A DNA stretch of 64,000 bases from Lachnospiraceae bacterium Zagget2. Its GTDB lineage: Bacteria; Bacillota; Clostridia; Lachnospirales; Lachnospiraceae. Every line of letters begins with the position of its first letter. The first letter of the stretch is position 1. A model generated the notes under the pieces. The model was given only the letters and a program-made list of their open reading frames with translations. It searched no databases and was not told the DNA's origin. The DNA lies in assembly GCA_001941045.1 (NCBI GenBank), contig MSHD01000007.1, positions 23,450 through 87,449 of the forward strand, written 5' to 3'. The position numbers were made by a program, and so were the translations under genes. Positions 1-9,141 of this stretch are shown piece after piece.

Positions 1-333
1 AATCTCATTCCCCCGGAATTGACACCGGAGCAGATTTTCTACACCTATGCCAGCGAAGCGGATTTGCTGAATGTTGCCTTGTTTGGCCAGACAGCAAAGC
101 AGTGGAGAGATAAGAATCCGGGCAAAAAGGGAAATATGCGGGACGATGCGAACCTGAATCAGCTGCTGGTGCTGGCGAATATGGAAAGCTATAATGCGGT
201 TCTGATTGAGCAGGACAAGCCGCAGTCGGAACGACTGGTGCTGCTGCGGGAGCTGGCTGTGAAGCAGATGCAGACATTATCTTCTTTGGATACAACGCAA
301 ATCGCGGCCTTGCCGGGAGGGGGAGAGAAGTGA
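1..333 (+). CDS. KilA-N domain protein, C-terminal part (cut by window edge)
   Basis: The reading frame is open from base 1, so the TTG at 19 is probably an internal codon and the true start lies upstream of the window. The visible ~110 residues, with the stretches ASEADLLNVALFGQTAKQWR and QLLVLANMESYNAV, match the conserved C-terminal half that follows KilA-N DNA-binding domains in Firmicutes mobile elements. The stop overlaps the GTG start of the recombinase gene (GTGA), so the two are translationally coupled. Its role in the element is unknown; KilA-N proteins are generally presumed to bind DNA. Confidence 0.75.
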   Translation, partial: NLIPPELTPEQIFYTYASEADLLNVALFGQTAKQWRDKNPGKKGNMRDDANLNQLLVLANMESYNAVLIEQDKPQSERLVLLRELAVKQMQTLSSLDTTQIAALPGGGEK

Positions 334-2006
334 AAAAGAAAACCAAATGCTATATTTATACAAGGGTATCCACTTCTATTCAGGTGGATGGATACAGTCT
401 GGACGCCCAGCGGGACAAGCTACGGAAATACGCAGAATATGAGGATATGACGATTGCCGGGGAGTATTCCGATGATGGTTTTTCGGGCAAGAATATCCAG
501 GGAAGATTGGAATTCCAGAGGATGTTGAACGACATCCAGGAAGGAAAAGACGGCGTCTCTTTTGTGCTGGTGTTTAAGCTGTCCAGGTTCGGACGAAATG
601 CCGCCGATGTGTTGAACTCTTTACAGCTGATGCAGGATTTTGGCGTGAACCTGATCTGCGTGGAGGATGGCATCGACAGCTCTAAGGATTCCGGCAAGCT
701 GATGATCTCCGTATTGTCAGCGGTAGCCGAGATTGAGCGTGAGAATATCCGCACACAGACAATGGCAGGGCGGGAGCAGAAAGCCAAAGAAGGAAAATGG
801 AACGGCGGCTTTGCTCCTTATGGTTATCGACTGGATAACGGACAGCTTTTGATCGCAGAGGACGAAGCAGAAGTGATACGCCTGATCTTTGACCGCTATA
901 TTCGCACGAACGATGGAATTAACGGCGTATGTAGTTATCTGAACAGTCACGGGTATACAAAGAAACTGCGGCAGAACGGCACGATACCGGGGTTTTCATC
1001 TAGTTTTGTGAAAGGTGTTTTAGACAATCCTGTCTATGCAGGAATGATAGCTTATGGCAGGAGAAAGACTGAAAAGAAAATCGGGACAAGAAATGAGATG
1101 CACGTAGTAGAGCAGTCAGAGTTCCCGGTTTATGAAGGACAGCATGAGGCTATCATCTCTGAAGAAGACTGGAATCTGGCGCAGGAAAAGCGCAAAGTGA
1201 ATGCGTTCAAGCGGGAGAAAATCAACGACCCGGAACATGCGCATATCCTGTCCGGCATCCTGAAATGCCCCTGCTGTGGGAAAGGAATGTACGGAAATAT
1301 TGCAAAGGCGCACAGTAAGGATAAGAAAACTCGCTATTACTATTATTGCAAGAATACTTTAGGTGCAACCGGCCATAAATGCACTTTCCGAACTAATATC
1401 GAGCAGACGGAGATGAACCGCATGGCGGCGGCGATTATTTCTGCGATGGTCAATAATCCTCAATTTGCAGAAGCAATTAAAGAAAAGATTGGCTCTACCG
1501 TTGATACGACTGATATGGAAAAGCAGATCGAAGGATTACAGGCGCAACTGCGACAGGCTTTAGGAACAAAAACACGATTGGAGCGCCAGATGGACAGCCT
1601 TGATATTACGGACAAGTATTATGACCGAAAGATATTGGATCTACAGCGCAGATATGATGAGCAGTATGGGAGAATAGAGGAAATCGAGTCTCAGATAGAT
1701 GATATTCAAAGTCAGATTCGAAGCATCCGGCAGGAGAAAATCTCCGGCGATAATATCTATCAGCTCCTTCTGGCATTTGATGAGGTCTATGGTGAAGCAT
1801 CCGAGGTAGAGCGAAAAGAATTCATGCGGGCTTTCATTGAGAGGATAGAGATTTACCCGGAAAAGCGAGAAGATGGCTGCTGGATAAAGAAGATTGTATT
1901 CAACTTCCCCGTTCCAGTGAACGGGGAGGATGTGAAAGAATTGCCCTTGGAATTTCAACCAACAGTCGAGACCTGCGCTCTCTTAACGAAATCAGGCGAA
2001 GCGTAG
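330..2006 (+). CDS. Large serine recombinase (site-specific integrase of a mobile element)
   Basis: 558 residues, the usual size for large serine recombinases. The N-terminal resolvase domain holds the catalytic serine in YTRVSTSIQVDGYSLDAQ and the downstream helix with SRFGRNAADV. A recombinase domain follows (about residues 160-280), then a zinc ribbon with CPCCGKG and a second Cys near YYYCKN (about 310-345), and a C-terminal coiled coil (about 390-470). The GTG start overlaps the stop of the KilA-N gene. Such enzymes integrate and excise elements by a serine-DNA intermediate and usually sit at the element's end. No further element-type gene follows on the right, so the element boundary is probably just downstream. 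Confidence 0.93.
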   Translation: MKKKTKCYIYTRVSTSIQVDGYSLDAQRDKLRKYAEYEDMTIAGEYSDDGFSGKNIQGRLEFQRMLNDIQEGKDGVSFVLVFKLSRFGRNAADVLNSLQLMQDFGVNLICVEDGIDSSKDSGKLMISVLSAVAEIERENIRTQTMAGREQKAKEGKWNGGFAPYGYRLDNGQLLIAEDEAEVIRLIFDRYIRTNDGINGVCSYLNSHGYTKKLRQNGTIPGFSSSFVKGVLDNPVYAGMIAYGRRKTEKKIGTRNEMHVVEQSEFPVYEGQHEAIISEEDWNLAQEKRKVNAFKREKINDPEHAHILSGILKCPCCGKGMYGNIAKAHSKDKKTRYYYYCKNTLGATGHKCTFRTNIEQTEMNRMAAAIISAMVNNPQFAEAIKEKIGSTVDTTDMEKQIEGLQAQLRQALGTKTRLERQMDSLDITDKYYDRKILDLQRRYDEQYGRIEEIESQIDDIQSQIRSIRQEKISGDNIYQLLLAFDEVYGEASEVERKEFMRAFIERIEIYPEKREDGCWIKKIVFNFPVPVNGEDVKELPLEFQPTVETCALLTKSGEA

Positions 2007-2062
2007 ATGGAGTTTAGATGCCAACAACGAGAAAAATTAAAAAATCCAATTTAATGCTCACT

Positions 2063-2100
2063 TTTATTGCTCACCTGTGTTATAATAGGTGAGCAATAAA
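2063..2100 (+). promoter_or_regulatory. Perfect 14-bp palindrome flanking an extended -10 element
   Basis: Arms at 2063-2076 and 2087-2100 are exact inverse complements, separated by 10 bases that contain TGTTATAAT (extended -10, 2078-2086). No good -35 is visible. The layout resembles a repressor operator overlapping its promoter. A half copy of the arm (GCTCAC) lies just upstream at about 2056-2061. It could instead be a recombination-related site of the adjacent serine-recombinase element. Confidence 0.5.
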
Positions 2101-2142
2101 TGATATAAATCTGATGTGTAAAAGAATTTTGTGTCCTATAAG

Positions 2143-2186
2143 GTAGGGCAGACAACGCTTGAAACCGATGCCTGCCCTGCTTTTTA
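2143..2186 (+). terminator. Rho-independent terminator, rightward
   Basis: A 9-bp stem (GTAGGGCAG at 2143-2151 with CTGCCCTGC at 2172-2180, one G-T wobble) closes a 20-base loop and is followed by TTTTT on the plus strand. It would end transcripts from the recombinase side or from the extended -10 at 2078, and lies just beyond the small leftward gene at 2184-2333. Confidence 0.6.
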
Positions 2187-2333
2187 ATTTTTCTTCGGTT
2201 TCATTCCCCAGAAGACCACATTCATAAGAATGATAATTACAGCAACAACAATCATGGATACCCAAAATCCCATATTCAAACCAAGGAATTCTGTGGTGTC
2301 AAACAGCTTCATCCAAATATCTGTCATAGTCAT
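2184..2333 (-). CDS. Small single-pass membrane protein downstream of mgtA
   Basis: A 49-residue ORF starting with ATG, preceded at good distance by AAAGGAGG (2343-2350). It begins 15 bases after the MgtA stop, so it is almost certainly co-transcribed. A short amphipathic N-terminus (MTMTDIWMKLFDTTEF) is followed by one strongly hydrophobic helix (about residues 21-43, GFWVSMIVVAVIIILMN) and a basic tail MKPKKN. Small membrane peptides that modulate MgtA or MgtB are known in enterobacteria (MgtS, MgtR); this one is not recognisably related, so a role as an ATPase-associated subunit or stability factor is inference from position and topology. Confidence 0.7.
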   Translation of the reverse strand: MTMTDIWMKLFDTTEFLGLNMGFWVSMIVVAVIIILMNVVFWGMKPKKN

Positions 2334-2348
2334 AATCGTTTTCCTCCT

Positions 2349-5114
2349 TTACAACAGCTCGCCATAATGACGAACATACGCTTTTTTCAAACTGGTTGCC
2401 AGCAGCATATAGAGCAGGATGCAGGGAATCAGATAAAGGAAATAACACGCAGGCAGAGCAACAAAGCCCAGTAATGTTCCCAACGGTGTAAACGGAATAA
2501 TGGTTAACACTGTGATTCCTGTCATCGTCATCAATGTCACAGGCGCGGAAGCACGGCTCTGGATGAAGGGCAGCTTGGGTGTACGGATCATGTGAATGAC
2601 CAGCGTCTGGCTCCACATGGACTCCACAAACCATCCTGCCTGGAACATGGCCATATATCGAAACTGCAAATCTGCAAGTTCTGCACCGCTGAAATAGGTG
2701 GCAAGGTCGTTATACAGAACGCCGCCGGATATAAACATCGGGCAAAACACGAAGTACATGAAAATATAGGTCGTGAAGTCGAAGATGGAGCTGGTCGGCC
2801 CGAGCCAGATCATGAAGCTCCCCACGCTGGATGCGTCCCACTTCCTCGGAACAGCAATGAATTCTTCATCCACATTGTCCCAGGGGATGGCTGTGCAGCT
2901 CAGGTCGTAGATCAGGTTCAGGAAAATCAGGTGTATGCTCATCATGGGCAGGAACGGCAGAAGTGCCGACGCCGCCAGCACAGAAAACATATTACCGAAG
3001 TTGGAGGACGCCGTCATCTTGATATATTTGATCATGTTGGCGTAGGTCTTGCGCCCTTCAATGATTCCTTCCTCCAGCACCATCAGGTCTTTTTCCAGCA
3101 GGATAATATCAGCCGATTCCTTCGCCACATCCACCGCTGTATCCACAGAGATTCCGATGTCCGCAGCTTTCATGGCGGCGGCGTCATTGATGCCATCCCC
3201 CATAAATCCAACCGTGTGACCGTTTTCCCGCAGAACAGATACGATGCGGGCTTTCTGGTCAGGGGTCAGTTTTGCGAATACATCCGCCTCCTCTGTGGCC
3301 CTGGCAAGCTCCTCATCTGTCATGTGGTCCAGGTCAGAGCCCAGAAGCATACCTCGTACCTTCAGCCCTACCTGGGCGCAGATGGTGCGGGTGACTTTAT
3401 CGTTATCGTCGGTCAGGATTTTCGTGTGGACCCCGTGGGCAGCCAGAGCCTGAATCGCATCGGCAGTTGATTCCTTGGGTGGGTCGAGGAAGGCAAGGTA
3501 CCCGATCAGCACCATATCTGTCTCATCCTTTGCGCTGAAAACATCAACAGAGGATGGATTGGTTTTATGGGCGATGCACAGGACCCGGAACCCCTTCTCA
3601 TTCAGCTCATCTGCCGTTTGCAGGATTCTTTGACGCACATCTTCATTCAGCGGATTCACCTCGCCGTCCAGCTCCGCAAAGGAGCAGACGGAGAGCATTT
3701 CTTCCACTGCGCCCTTGGTGATCATCTGCGTTTTTCCGGTCTTATCCTGTACTACCGTGGTCAGGCGACGACGAGCGAAATCGAAGGGAATTTCATCCAC
3801 CTTCACATAATGCTCCGACAAATCTGTCAGCTGTGGATTCTCCCGCTCTTCCTCCTCGGTCTTCTGGATGATTGCCAGATCCATCAGGTTTTTATATCCG
3901 GTCTGGAAATAGCTGTTCAGGTATGCGTGGCGCAGCACCCGGCTGTCCTCTTCGCCATTCACGTTCAGGTGATACTCCAGCACCACTCTGTCCTGGGTAA
4001 GCGTTCCAGTCTTGTCCGTGCCGAGAATATCGATTGCGCCAAAATTCTGAATGGAGTTCAGATTTTTAACGATGGTCTGCTTTTTGCTCATGGAGACAGC
4101 ACCTTTCGCCAGGCAGGTCGTGACAATCATGGGCAACATCTCCGGCGTCAGACCCACTGCGATAGAAATGGCGAACAGGAATGCGGACAGCCAGTTTCCC
4201 TTTGTCAGACCATTGATGACAAATACCAGCGGCACCATGACCATCATAAACCGGATCAACACCCAGGAGACAGCATTGACGCCTTTGGTAAAGCTGGTCT
4301 CCACCGCTTCTCCGGCCACTGCCGACGCCATAGAGCCGAACAGTGTATTGTCGCCGACACAGACGACCACAGCGGTGGCGCTTCCGGAAATAACATTGCT
4401 GCCCATAAAGGTAATATTGGAATAGTCAGTCACGGTGTCCGCCGGTTCCGCTACGAGAGGCGTTTTCTCGATTGGCTCGCTCTCACCGGTCAGACTGGCC
4501 TGACTGGCAAACAAATCCTTTGCCTCCAGAATCCGTACATCGGCGGGGATCATGTCTCCGGCAGACAGATGGACAATATCCCCCACGACCACCTCATCCA
4601 GTGGAAGCTCCGACTTAGGGGTGTCTTTACGAGTGACAGTGCAGGTGGTGGTGATCATGGCCAGCAGTTTTTCCGCTGCATTGCCGCTCCTGGATTCCTG
4701 TACAAAGCGAAGCGTGCCGGAAATCAGAACCATCGTCAGGATAATAACGACTGTTAAGCAGTCAAAATCCTCCGGTTCACAGCCAAACAGAGAATAGTAT
4801 GGCAAAATCATGTCTGTGATTGTGGAGACGACGGCCAGGCAAAAGAGGATCGCCGTGAAAGGGTTGACAAATGCTCCGGCCAGGCGCTGCACCAGCGATT
4901 TCTTCTTTTCCTTTGTTACATGATTAGAGCCGTTTATGCTGCGGCTGGTTACAACTGCCTCCTCATCCAGTCCGGTCAGTGCAGTATGCAGCTGTGCCAG
5001 AACGGAGAGGGTCGGATTCGTTGCCGCAAATGTGATGCGGCTGTTCTGCTCATCCCGGATCACGGCCTTTTCCGCCATCTGATGCAGAGCCTCGTGGGTT
5101 ATTTTCCTGTTCAT
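2349..5114 (-). CDS. mgtA: Magnesium-translocating P-type ATPase (MgtA/MgtB type, P3B)
   Basis: 921 residues. It carries the P-type signatures in order: actuator motif LTGESEPIE (about residue 212), membrane motif VGLTPEMLP, phosphorylation site DKTGTLT (about 365), and the hinge [18 protein letters not shown] followed by the MgtA-typical [18 protein letters not shown]. Helix M10 ends the protein. The family imports Mg2+ down its gradient at the cost of ATP. It is the last long gene of a leftward cluster with a DNA-binding regulator and a paralogue, separated from the regulator by a 122-base gap that holds direct repeats and a hairpin. Expression is probably switched by that regulator or gap. 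Confidence 0.93.
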   Translation of the reverse strand: MNRKITHEALHQMAEKAVIRDEQNSRITFAATNPTLSVLAQLHTALTGLDEEAVVTSRSINGSNHVTKEKKKSLVQRLAGAFVNPFTAILFCLAVVSTITDMILPYYSLFGCEPEDFDCLTVVIILTMVLISGTLRFVQESRSGNAAEKLLAMITTTCTVTRKDTPKSELPLDEVVVGDIVHLSAGDMIPADVRILEAKDLFASQASLTGESEPIEKTPLVAEPADTVTDYSNITFMGSNVISGSATAVVVCVGDNTLFGSMASAVAGEAVETSFTKGVNAVSWVLIRFMMVMVPLVFVINGLTKGNWLSAFLFAISIAVGLTPEMLPMIVTTCLAKGAVSMSKKQTIVKNLNSIQNFGAIDILGTDKTGTLTQDRVVLEYHLNVNGEEDSRVLRHAYLNSYFQTGYKNLMDLAIIQKTEEEERENPQLTDLSEHYVKVDEIPFDFARRRLTTVVQDKTGKTQMITKGAVEEMLSVCSFAELDGEVNPLNEDVRQRILQTADELNEKGFRVLCIAHKTNPSSVDVFSAKDETDMVLIGYLAFLDPPKESTADAIQALAAHGVHTKILTDDNDKVTRTICAQVGLKVRGMLLGSDLDHMTDEELARATEEADVFAKLTPDQKARIVSVLRENGHTVGFMGDGINDAAAMKAADIGISVDTAVDVAKESADIILLEKDLMVLEEGIIEGRKTYANMIKYIKMTASSNFGNMFSVLAASALLPFLPMMSIHLIFLNLIYDLSCTAIPWDNVDEEFIAVPRKWDASSVGSFMIWLGPTSSIFDFTTYIFMYFVFCPMFISGGVLYNDLATYFSGAELADLQFRYMAMFQAGWFVESMWSQTLVIHMIRTPKLPFIQSRASAPVTLMTMTGITVLTIIPFTPLGTLLGFVALPACYFLYLIPCILLYMLLATSLKKAYVRHYGELL

Positions 5115-5151
5115 TGGCTTTTCCTCCTCTTTTGTTCTGTTTTAATTCTAC

Positions 5152-5205
5152 AAAAAAAGCAGGGAAGATCACATGGTCAAAACCTTGCGATTTCCTTGCT
5201 TTTTG
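5152..5205 (-). terminator. Hairpin with T-tract between regulator and mgtA (terminator or leader attenuator)
   Basis: In the leftward transcript, an AAAAAGCA arm (about 5197-5204) pairs with TGCTTTTTTT (5152-5161), with an inner GGAA/TTCC pair. The stem is AT-rich and symmetric, so it could terminate in both directions. Lying just behind the regulator stop and in front of mgtA, it may end regulator transcripts or act as an attenuator for mgtA. Confidence 0.5.
5184..5199 (-). promoter_or_regulatory. GCAAG direct repeat, 11-bp period (possible response-regulator site, mgtA)
   Basis: Reading leftward, two GCAAG copies lie exactly 11 bp apart (plus-strand CTTGC at 5184-5188 and 5195-5199). The same pair with the same spacing is found in front of the second ATPase gene. 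Direct repeats with one-helical-turn spacing are the usual binding site of OmpR/PhoB-type winged helices. Confidence 0.45.
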
Positions 5206-5236
5206 ACAAGAATCATCATGATTTAGCAGCGACCAC

Positions 5237-5731
5237 TTATATCCTGTCGCTGAATTTGTAGCCGATGCCCCAGATGGTCAGGATGTACTCCGGTGCGTCG
5301 GGATGAGGTTCAATCTTCTTCCGCAGCTTCCGGATAAACGCCATGATATTGCTGTCGTCCATCAGATACTCACTGTCCCAGACCGCCTGATAGATCTGTT
5401 CCTTGGTGAAAACCTCACCTCGGTTCTTTGCCAGAAACAACAGAATATCAAACTCCTTCGGCGTCAATGAAATCTCATTCTGCCCCATCTTCACACGCCG
5501 TGCAGCGGGGTAGATATGCAGCTCGCCGCAGATGATTTCAGAAGCATTTGACACGCTGCCGGCATCGCTCAGCTCCAGCATCAATGTCTGACTGTTTCCC
5601 TGTGCCAAATCGGAGAGCGCTTCCAGTAGCTCCTGTGCGCCTGCGGCATCCACTGGCGCTGTTTTCAGTCTCTCATGCAGCCAGGAAACCGTAACGGAAT
5701 CCAGGCTGACAAAACCAATTCTTTTCTTCAT
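5237..5731 (-). CDS. Orphan OmpR/PhoB-type transcriptional regulator with degenerate receiver
   Basis: 164 residues. The C-terminal half (about 65-164) is a clear winged-helix Trans_reg_C domain with LTPKEFDILLFLAKN, the recognition-helix region SNIMAFIRKLRKKIEP and the terminal wing IWGIGYKF. The N-terminal ~60 residues lack the phospho-acceptor aspartate pattern of a receiver and are too short for one. No histidine kinase is nearby. The protein therefore probably does not respond to phosphorylation in the usual way. It lies between two magnesium ATPase genes (11 bases after the upstream one), so controlling them is the natural inference. Confidence 0.8.
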   Translation of the reverse strand: MKKRIGFVSLDSVTVSWLHERLKTAPVDAAGAQELLEALSDLAQGNSQTLMLELSDAGSVSNASEIICGELHIYPAARRVKMGQNEISLTPKEFDILLFLAKNRGEVFTKEQIYQAVWDSEYLMDDSNIMAFIRKLRKKIEPHPDAPEYILTIWGIGYKFSDRI

Positions 5732-5742
5732 GGGACACCTCC

Positions 5743-8388
5743 TTACAGCAGCTCTTGGTGCTTCTTAAAGTAGAAGTACTTTGCGCCGCTGATGGCAAGC
5801 AGATAGCAGATTACATCAAGCAGCAGAAAACCATAATAGCCTGCCGGAAGAGCAGTCAGTCCCAGATTACCGCCCACTGGCGTGACAGTAAATATCGTAA
5901 ACAGGACGACTCCCAGGATCGTGACCAGAAAGACCGCATGAGAGGGCTTGCTCTGGAGGAACGGAATTTTGCTGGTACGCAGCAGATGCAGGATCAGCAC
6001 CTGTGTCCACATGGATTCCAGAAACCACCCGGTCTGAAACAGGGAAATGAAAGTCGCCTGTCCAGACGGGTCCAGTCCGGCAAAACTGCCCCCGCAAAGA
6101 GAAGGGCAGAGAACGAAATACAGGAATGCGAAGGTCAGCACATCAAAGACGGAGCTGATCGGGCCGAACCTGCACATAAATCGCCCCAGATGTTTCCCGG
6201 TCCAGTGAATCGGAGCCTCCAACTGTTCCGCATCCACATTGTCCCATGGCAAGATCAGGCACAATGTATCATATAGAAGATTTAAGAGCAACAGCTGGAG
6301 CGAGGTCATGGGAAAGAAGGGCAGCAGGACGCTGGCGACGACGACGGCACAAATATTTCCAAAGTTGGAGGACGCCGTGATTTTGATATATTTCGCCATG
6401 TTTGCAAATGCCTGGCGTCCCTCCAGAATGCCCTGCTCCAGCACATTCAAATCCTTTCTGAGCAGAATAACATCGGCGCTCTCCTTGACGGCCTCCGCCG
6501 CCGTATCCACGGAAATCCCCACGTTGGCGGCCAGCTCTGCGGGCAGGTCGTTCATTCCGTCCCCCAGGAAGCCGACACTGTGGCCGTTCTGCTGTAAAAG
6601 CTCTACGATTTGTGCCTTCTGTCTGGGTGCCAGTTCCGCAAAGACGGTGGTCTGCTCGATAAGCAATGGAAGCTCGTTTTCTGAGATCTGCTCCAGCTTG
6701 GCACCGGTCAGGATATGGTCAGTCTCTATGCCGAGGCGGGAACAGATGGAGACAGCCGTGTTCTGGTCGTCCCCGGTCAAAACACGAACATCCACCTTCA
6801 GTTTTTTCAGTCGTTCCATGGCCTCTGCAGCGCTTTTCTTCGGCGCATCGAAAAAGCCGAGATACCCCAGAAGGATGAAGTCTGATTCCTCTCCGCTCAG
6901 AACAGAAGCGTTCGTTCTCCGGCAGGCAACGGCAAGGACTTTCATGCCGTCCTCGGTCATCTCGTCTACGATGGCGTGGGCATCCTGAACGGAATTTCCC
7001 TGAATCGGAATTTGCTCTCCCTTAAACTGGACATACTGGCACCTTGATACAACCTGCTCTACATTGCCCTTGATGATATGCAGATTTTCCGTTTCACCTT
7101 TCAGCAGGATGCCAACGAACTTGTGTGTGTAATCAAAGGGCTGCTCATCCAGAAGGGTGCTGCTTTTAGAAAGCGTTTCAAAATGTGCTTCCATGCCGGG
7201 CATCTTCCTGCAATTCAAAATCGCCGTATCCAGGTGATTTTTCACGCCGCTGTGATAGTAGCTGTTCAGAAAGGCATAATCCAGGACTGTTTCGCTCTCA
7301 TTTCCCAGGACATCCATGAAATATTCCAGCGTAACGGTATCTTCGGTCAGAGTGCCAGTCTTATCCACACAGAGCAGATCCATGCTGCCCAGAGACTGCA
7401 TGGCGTTGATGTTTTTTACCACCGTTTGCTTTTGCCCCATGGAAAAGCTGCCCTTAGCCAGACAGGCGTTGACCACCATCGGCAGCATCTCCGGCGTCAG
7501 CCCCACCGCAACAGACAGGGCAAACAGAAATGCCTCCAGCCAGTTGCCCTTGGTCAGCCCGCTGGCGAGAAAGACGACCGGAACCAGAATCACCATGAAC
7601 TTGATCAGCACCCATGCGATGGATGCTGCCCCACGGTCAAATTCCTCTTTTCGGTTTGAGGGCGTTGCAGAAAAATTTCCGTAAACGGTATCGGCTCCGA
7701 CGGCCAGAACGATGCCGGTTCCCCAGCCTCCGGTGACGGTCGTTCCCTGGAAGACAGTGTTACTGTATTCGCTGATTTTGGTCGGAGCTTCTGCCAGTGG
7801 CAGGGTGTTCTTTTCCAGAATCCTGCTTTCCCCGGTGATGACAGATTGAGAAACAAAGAAGTCTGTTGCATCCGTCAGGCGAATATCTGCCGGAACCCGG
7901 TCTCCGGCTTCCATACGAACAAGGTCGCCAACCACCAGATTATCCGAACGCACTTCCTGCCAGATGCCGTCCCGGCAGACAGAGACAGTGGTTTGTACCA
8001 GTTGGGTCAGGCGATCGGCAACACGCTTTGCCCGAAGCTCCTGAATCAGTCGTATGATACTGCTCAGAACCAGCATCAGGCTGATGATAAGAACCGAAGA
8101 AAGCCCTTGCCCATATTGCTCTGGCATCAGAATATCTGTGAATAGCAGGATAACCGCCAGCAGGAAAAGGATCACTGTGAAGGGGTTGATAAATGCTCTG
8201 CGGATGCAGTGCGGGATAGTATTTTCTTTTTTGCCGCTTACTGTCTGTTCATTTCCGCCATATTTTTTCCGATACTGGCGCACCTGCTCCCGGGTTAAGC
8301 CCTTTTTTCCGGAATGGGTTTCCCAGGTGACAGTCGAACAGGAAACGCAAGCGTATTCCTGTATTCGGGGATGAACTCTCTCTTTCAT
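5743..8388 (-). CDS. Second magnesium-translocating-type P-type ATPase
   Basis: The preferred start is ATG at 8388, with GGAGG nine bases upstream; a longer TTG start eight codons upstream lacks a ribosome site. 881 residues with VITGESRIL (actuator), [17 protein letters not shown], and GDGMNDLPAEL followed by VDTAAEAVKESADVILLRKD. It is a diverged paralogue of the downstream MgtA; the ND motif is followed by LPAEL rather than AAAMK. The N-terminus CVSCSTVTW is unusual. The domain order and transmembrane pattern fit MgtA, but substrate (Mg2+ or another divalent ion) is inferred. Confidence 0.88.
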   Translation of the reverse strand: MKERVHPRIQEYACVSCSTVTWETHSGKKGLTREQVRQYRKKYGGNEQTVSGKKENTIPHCIRRAFINPFTVILFLLAVILLFTDILMPEQYGQGLSSVLIISLMLVLSSIIRLIQELRAKRVADRLTQLVQTTVSVCRDGIWQEVRSDNLVVGDLVRMEAGDRVPADIRLTDATDFFVSQSVITGESRILEKNTLPLAEAPTKISEYSNTVFQGTTVTGGWGTGIVLAVGADTVYGNFSATPSNRKEEFDRGAASIAWVLIKFMVILVPVVFLASGLTKGNWLEAFLFALSVAVGLTPEMLPMVVNACLAKGSFSMGQKQTVVKNINAMQSLGSMDLLCVDKTGTLTEDTVTLEYFMDVLGNESETVLDYAFLNSYYHSGVKNHLDTAILNCRKMPGMEAHFETLSKSSTLLDEQPFDYTHKFVGILLKGETENLHIIKGNVEQVVSRCQYVQFKGEQIPIQGNSVQDAHAIVDEMTEDGMKVLAVACRRTNASVLSGEESDFILLGYLGFFDAPKKSAAEAMERLKKLKVDVRVLTGDDQNTAVSICSRLGIETDHILTGAKLEQISENELPLLIEQTTVFAELAPRQKAQIVELLQQNGHSVGFLGDGMNDLPAELAANVGISVDTAAEAVKESADVILLRKDLNVLEQGILEGRQAFANMAKYIKITASSNFGNICAVVVASVLLPFFPMTSLQLLLLNLLYDTLCLILPWDNVDAEQLEAPIHWTGKHLGRFMCRFGPISSVFDVLTFAFLYFVLCPSLCGGSFAGLDPSGQATFISLFQTGWFLESMWTQVLILHLLRTSKIPFLQSKPSHAVFLVTILGVVLFTIFTVTPVGGNLGLTALPAGYYGFLLLDVICYLLAISGAKYFYFKKHQELL

Positions 8389-8426
8389 AGGTAAAGCCTC
8401 CGTGCTGCGCAAGCCTTGATGCTTTC

Positions 8427-8435
8427 ATTATAGCA
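8427..8435 (-). promoter_or_regulatory. Extended -10 promoter of the ATPase/regulator operon
   Basis: Leftward TGCTATAAT lies 39 bases before the ATG of the second ATPase gene. No good -35 sits 17 bp upstream, which fits activation by a bound regulator at the repeats just upstream. Confidence 0.5.
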
Positions 8436-8454
8436 TAGAAGGCAATGTGCAAAT

Positions 8455-8472
8455 CTTGCTTTTTTCTTGCTT
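8455..8472 (-). promoter_or_regulatory. AAGCAAG direct repeat, 11-bp period (possible response-regulator site)
   Basis: Plus-strand CTTGCTT at 8455-8461 and 8466-8472, start-to-start distance 11 bp. The pair lies 22 bp upstream of the extended -10, overlapping where a -35 would be. It matches the GCAAG pair at 5184-5199 in front of mgtA. Confidence 0.5.
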
Positions 8473-8502
8473 TGAACAGACTACAGTATCGAAGTATATT
8501 GA

Positions 8503-8685
8503 CCTTCAAATGAGATAAGAGCAATTGAGGAAAATGAGCAGAAATTCTATGAAATGTCAAAGTGTCTTATCAAAGACAAGAAAATGTTTGGTGTAACAAG
8601 GGAACGGATACGCCAAATTGAGAAGAAAGCTTTGACGAAACTTGCACACCCGGTGAGAAAGAAAAAACTTGAGGGATTTCTATGA
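8503..8685 (+). pseudogene. C-terminal remnant of a sigma-70 family factor (region 4)
   Basis: The open frame between stops ends in [20 protein letters not shown] followed by [12 protein letters not shown] and a stop, which is the recognition helix and tail of sigma region 4.2. Nothing resembling regions 1-3 is present upstream, and the ATPase gene runs the other way. It is best read as a fragment left after deletion or transposition. Confidence 0.65.
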
Positions 8686-8763
8686 GATATTTTTTGCAAG
8701 GGGGCTGTGAAAAAAAGCCCAGAGAAGGTTCGCTGGCTCCGTAATTCCGACGAGAAACTGACA

Positions 8764-9141
8764 TTATAGCTGATGGGTTGTAATCCAGTGCAGCAAATCC
8801 TCAAAGCCGGATTCTCCCGCAGCTATTTTAAGAAATATATCGGATAATTCTTCCTGCGTATAATCAAGCTCCACTTTATTGAGCGCAAGAAATACAAGCA
8901 TCGCATGAGCACCGATGCGTTTGTTTCCATCGACAAAAGCGTGATTCTTTACAAGGCCATAACCTAATCGGGCTGCCTTTTGCTGAATGGATGGATACAC
9001 ATCTGTATTTTCAAAGCTGTGAAACGGTGCATTCAAGGCTGAGTCAAGCAGTCCGTCATCACGAACACCATCGCTGCCGCCGGTTTCTTCCAGAATCTGT
9101 GTGTGCAGTAATAAAATCTGTTCCTTTGAGAGAATAATCAT
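8764..9141 (-). CDS. doc: Doc/Fic-type death-on-curing toxin
   Basis: 125 residues, the normal Doc length. The Fic-core motif HAFVDGNKRIGAH is intact, so the protein should be able to transfer phosphate onto EF-Tu as known for Doc. Its start overlaps the antitoxin stop by four bases (ATGA), the usual translational coupling of type II modules. The module sits in a region of mobile debris. Confidence 0.9.
   Translation of the reverse strand: MIILSKEQILLLHTQILEETGGSDGVRDDGLLDSALNAPFHSFENTDVYPSIQQKAARLGYGLVKNHAFVDGNKRIGAHAMLVFLALNKVELDYTQEELSDIFLKIAAGESGFEDLLHWITTHQL

Noticed and set aside
2592-4757. Long plus-strand open frames opposite mgtA
   Set aside because: They are antisense shadows of a conserved ATPase gene, rich in His/Gln/Arg, with no ribosome sites.
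8547-8804. Minus-strand ORFs between the second ATPase gene and doc
   Set aside because: They overlap the sigma-factor remnant on the plus strand and show no family features or ribosome site.
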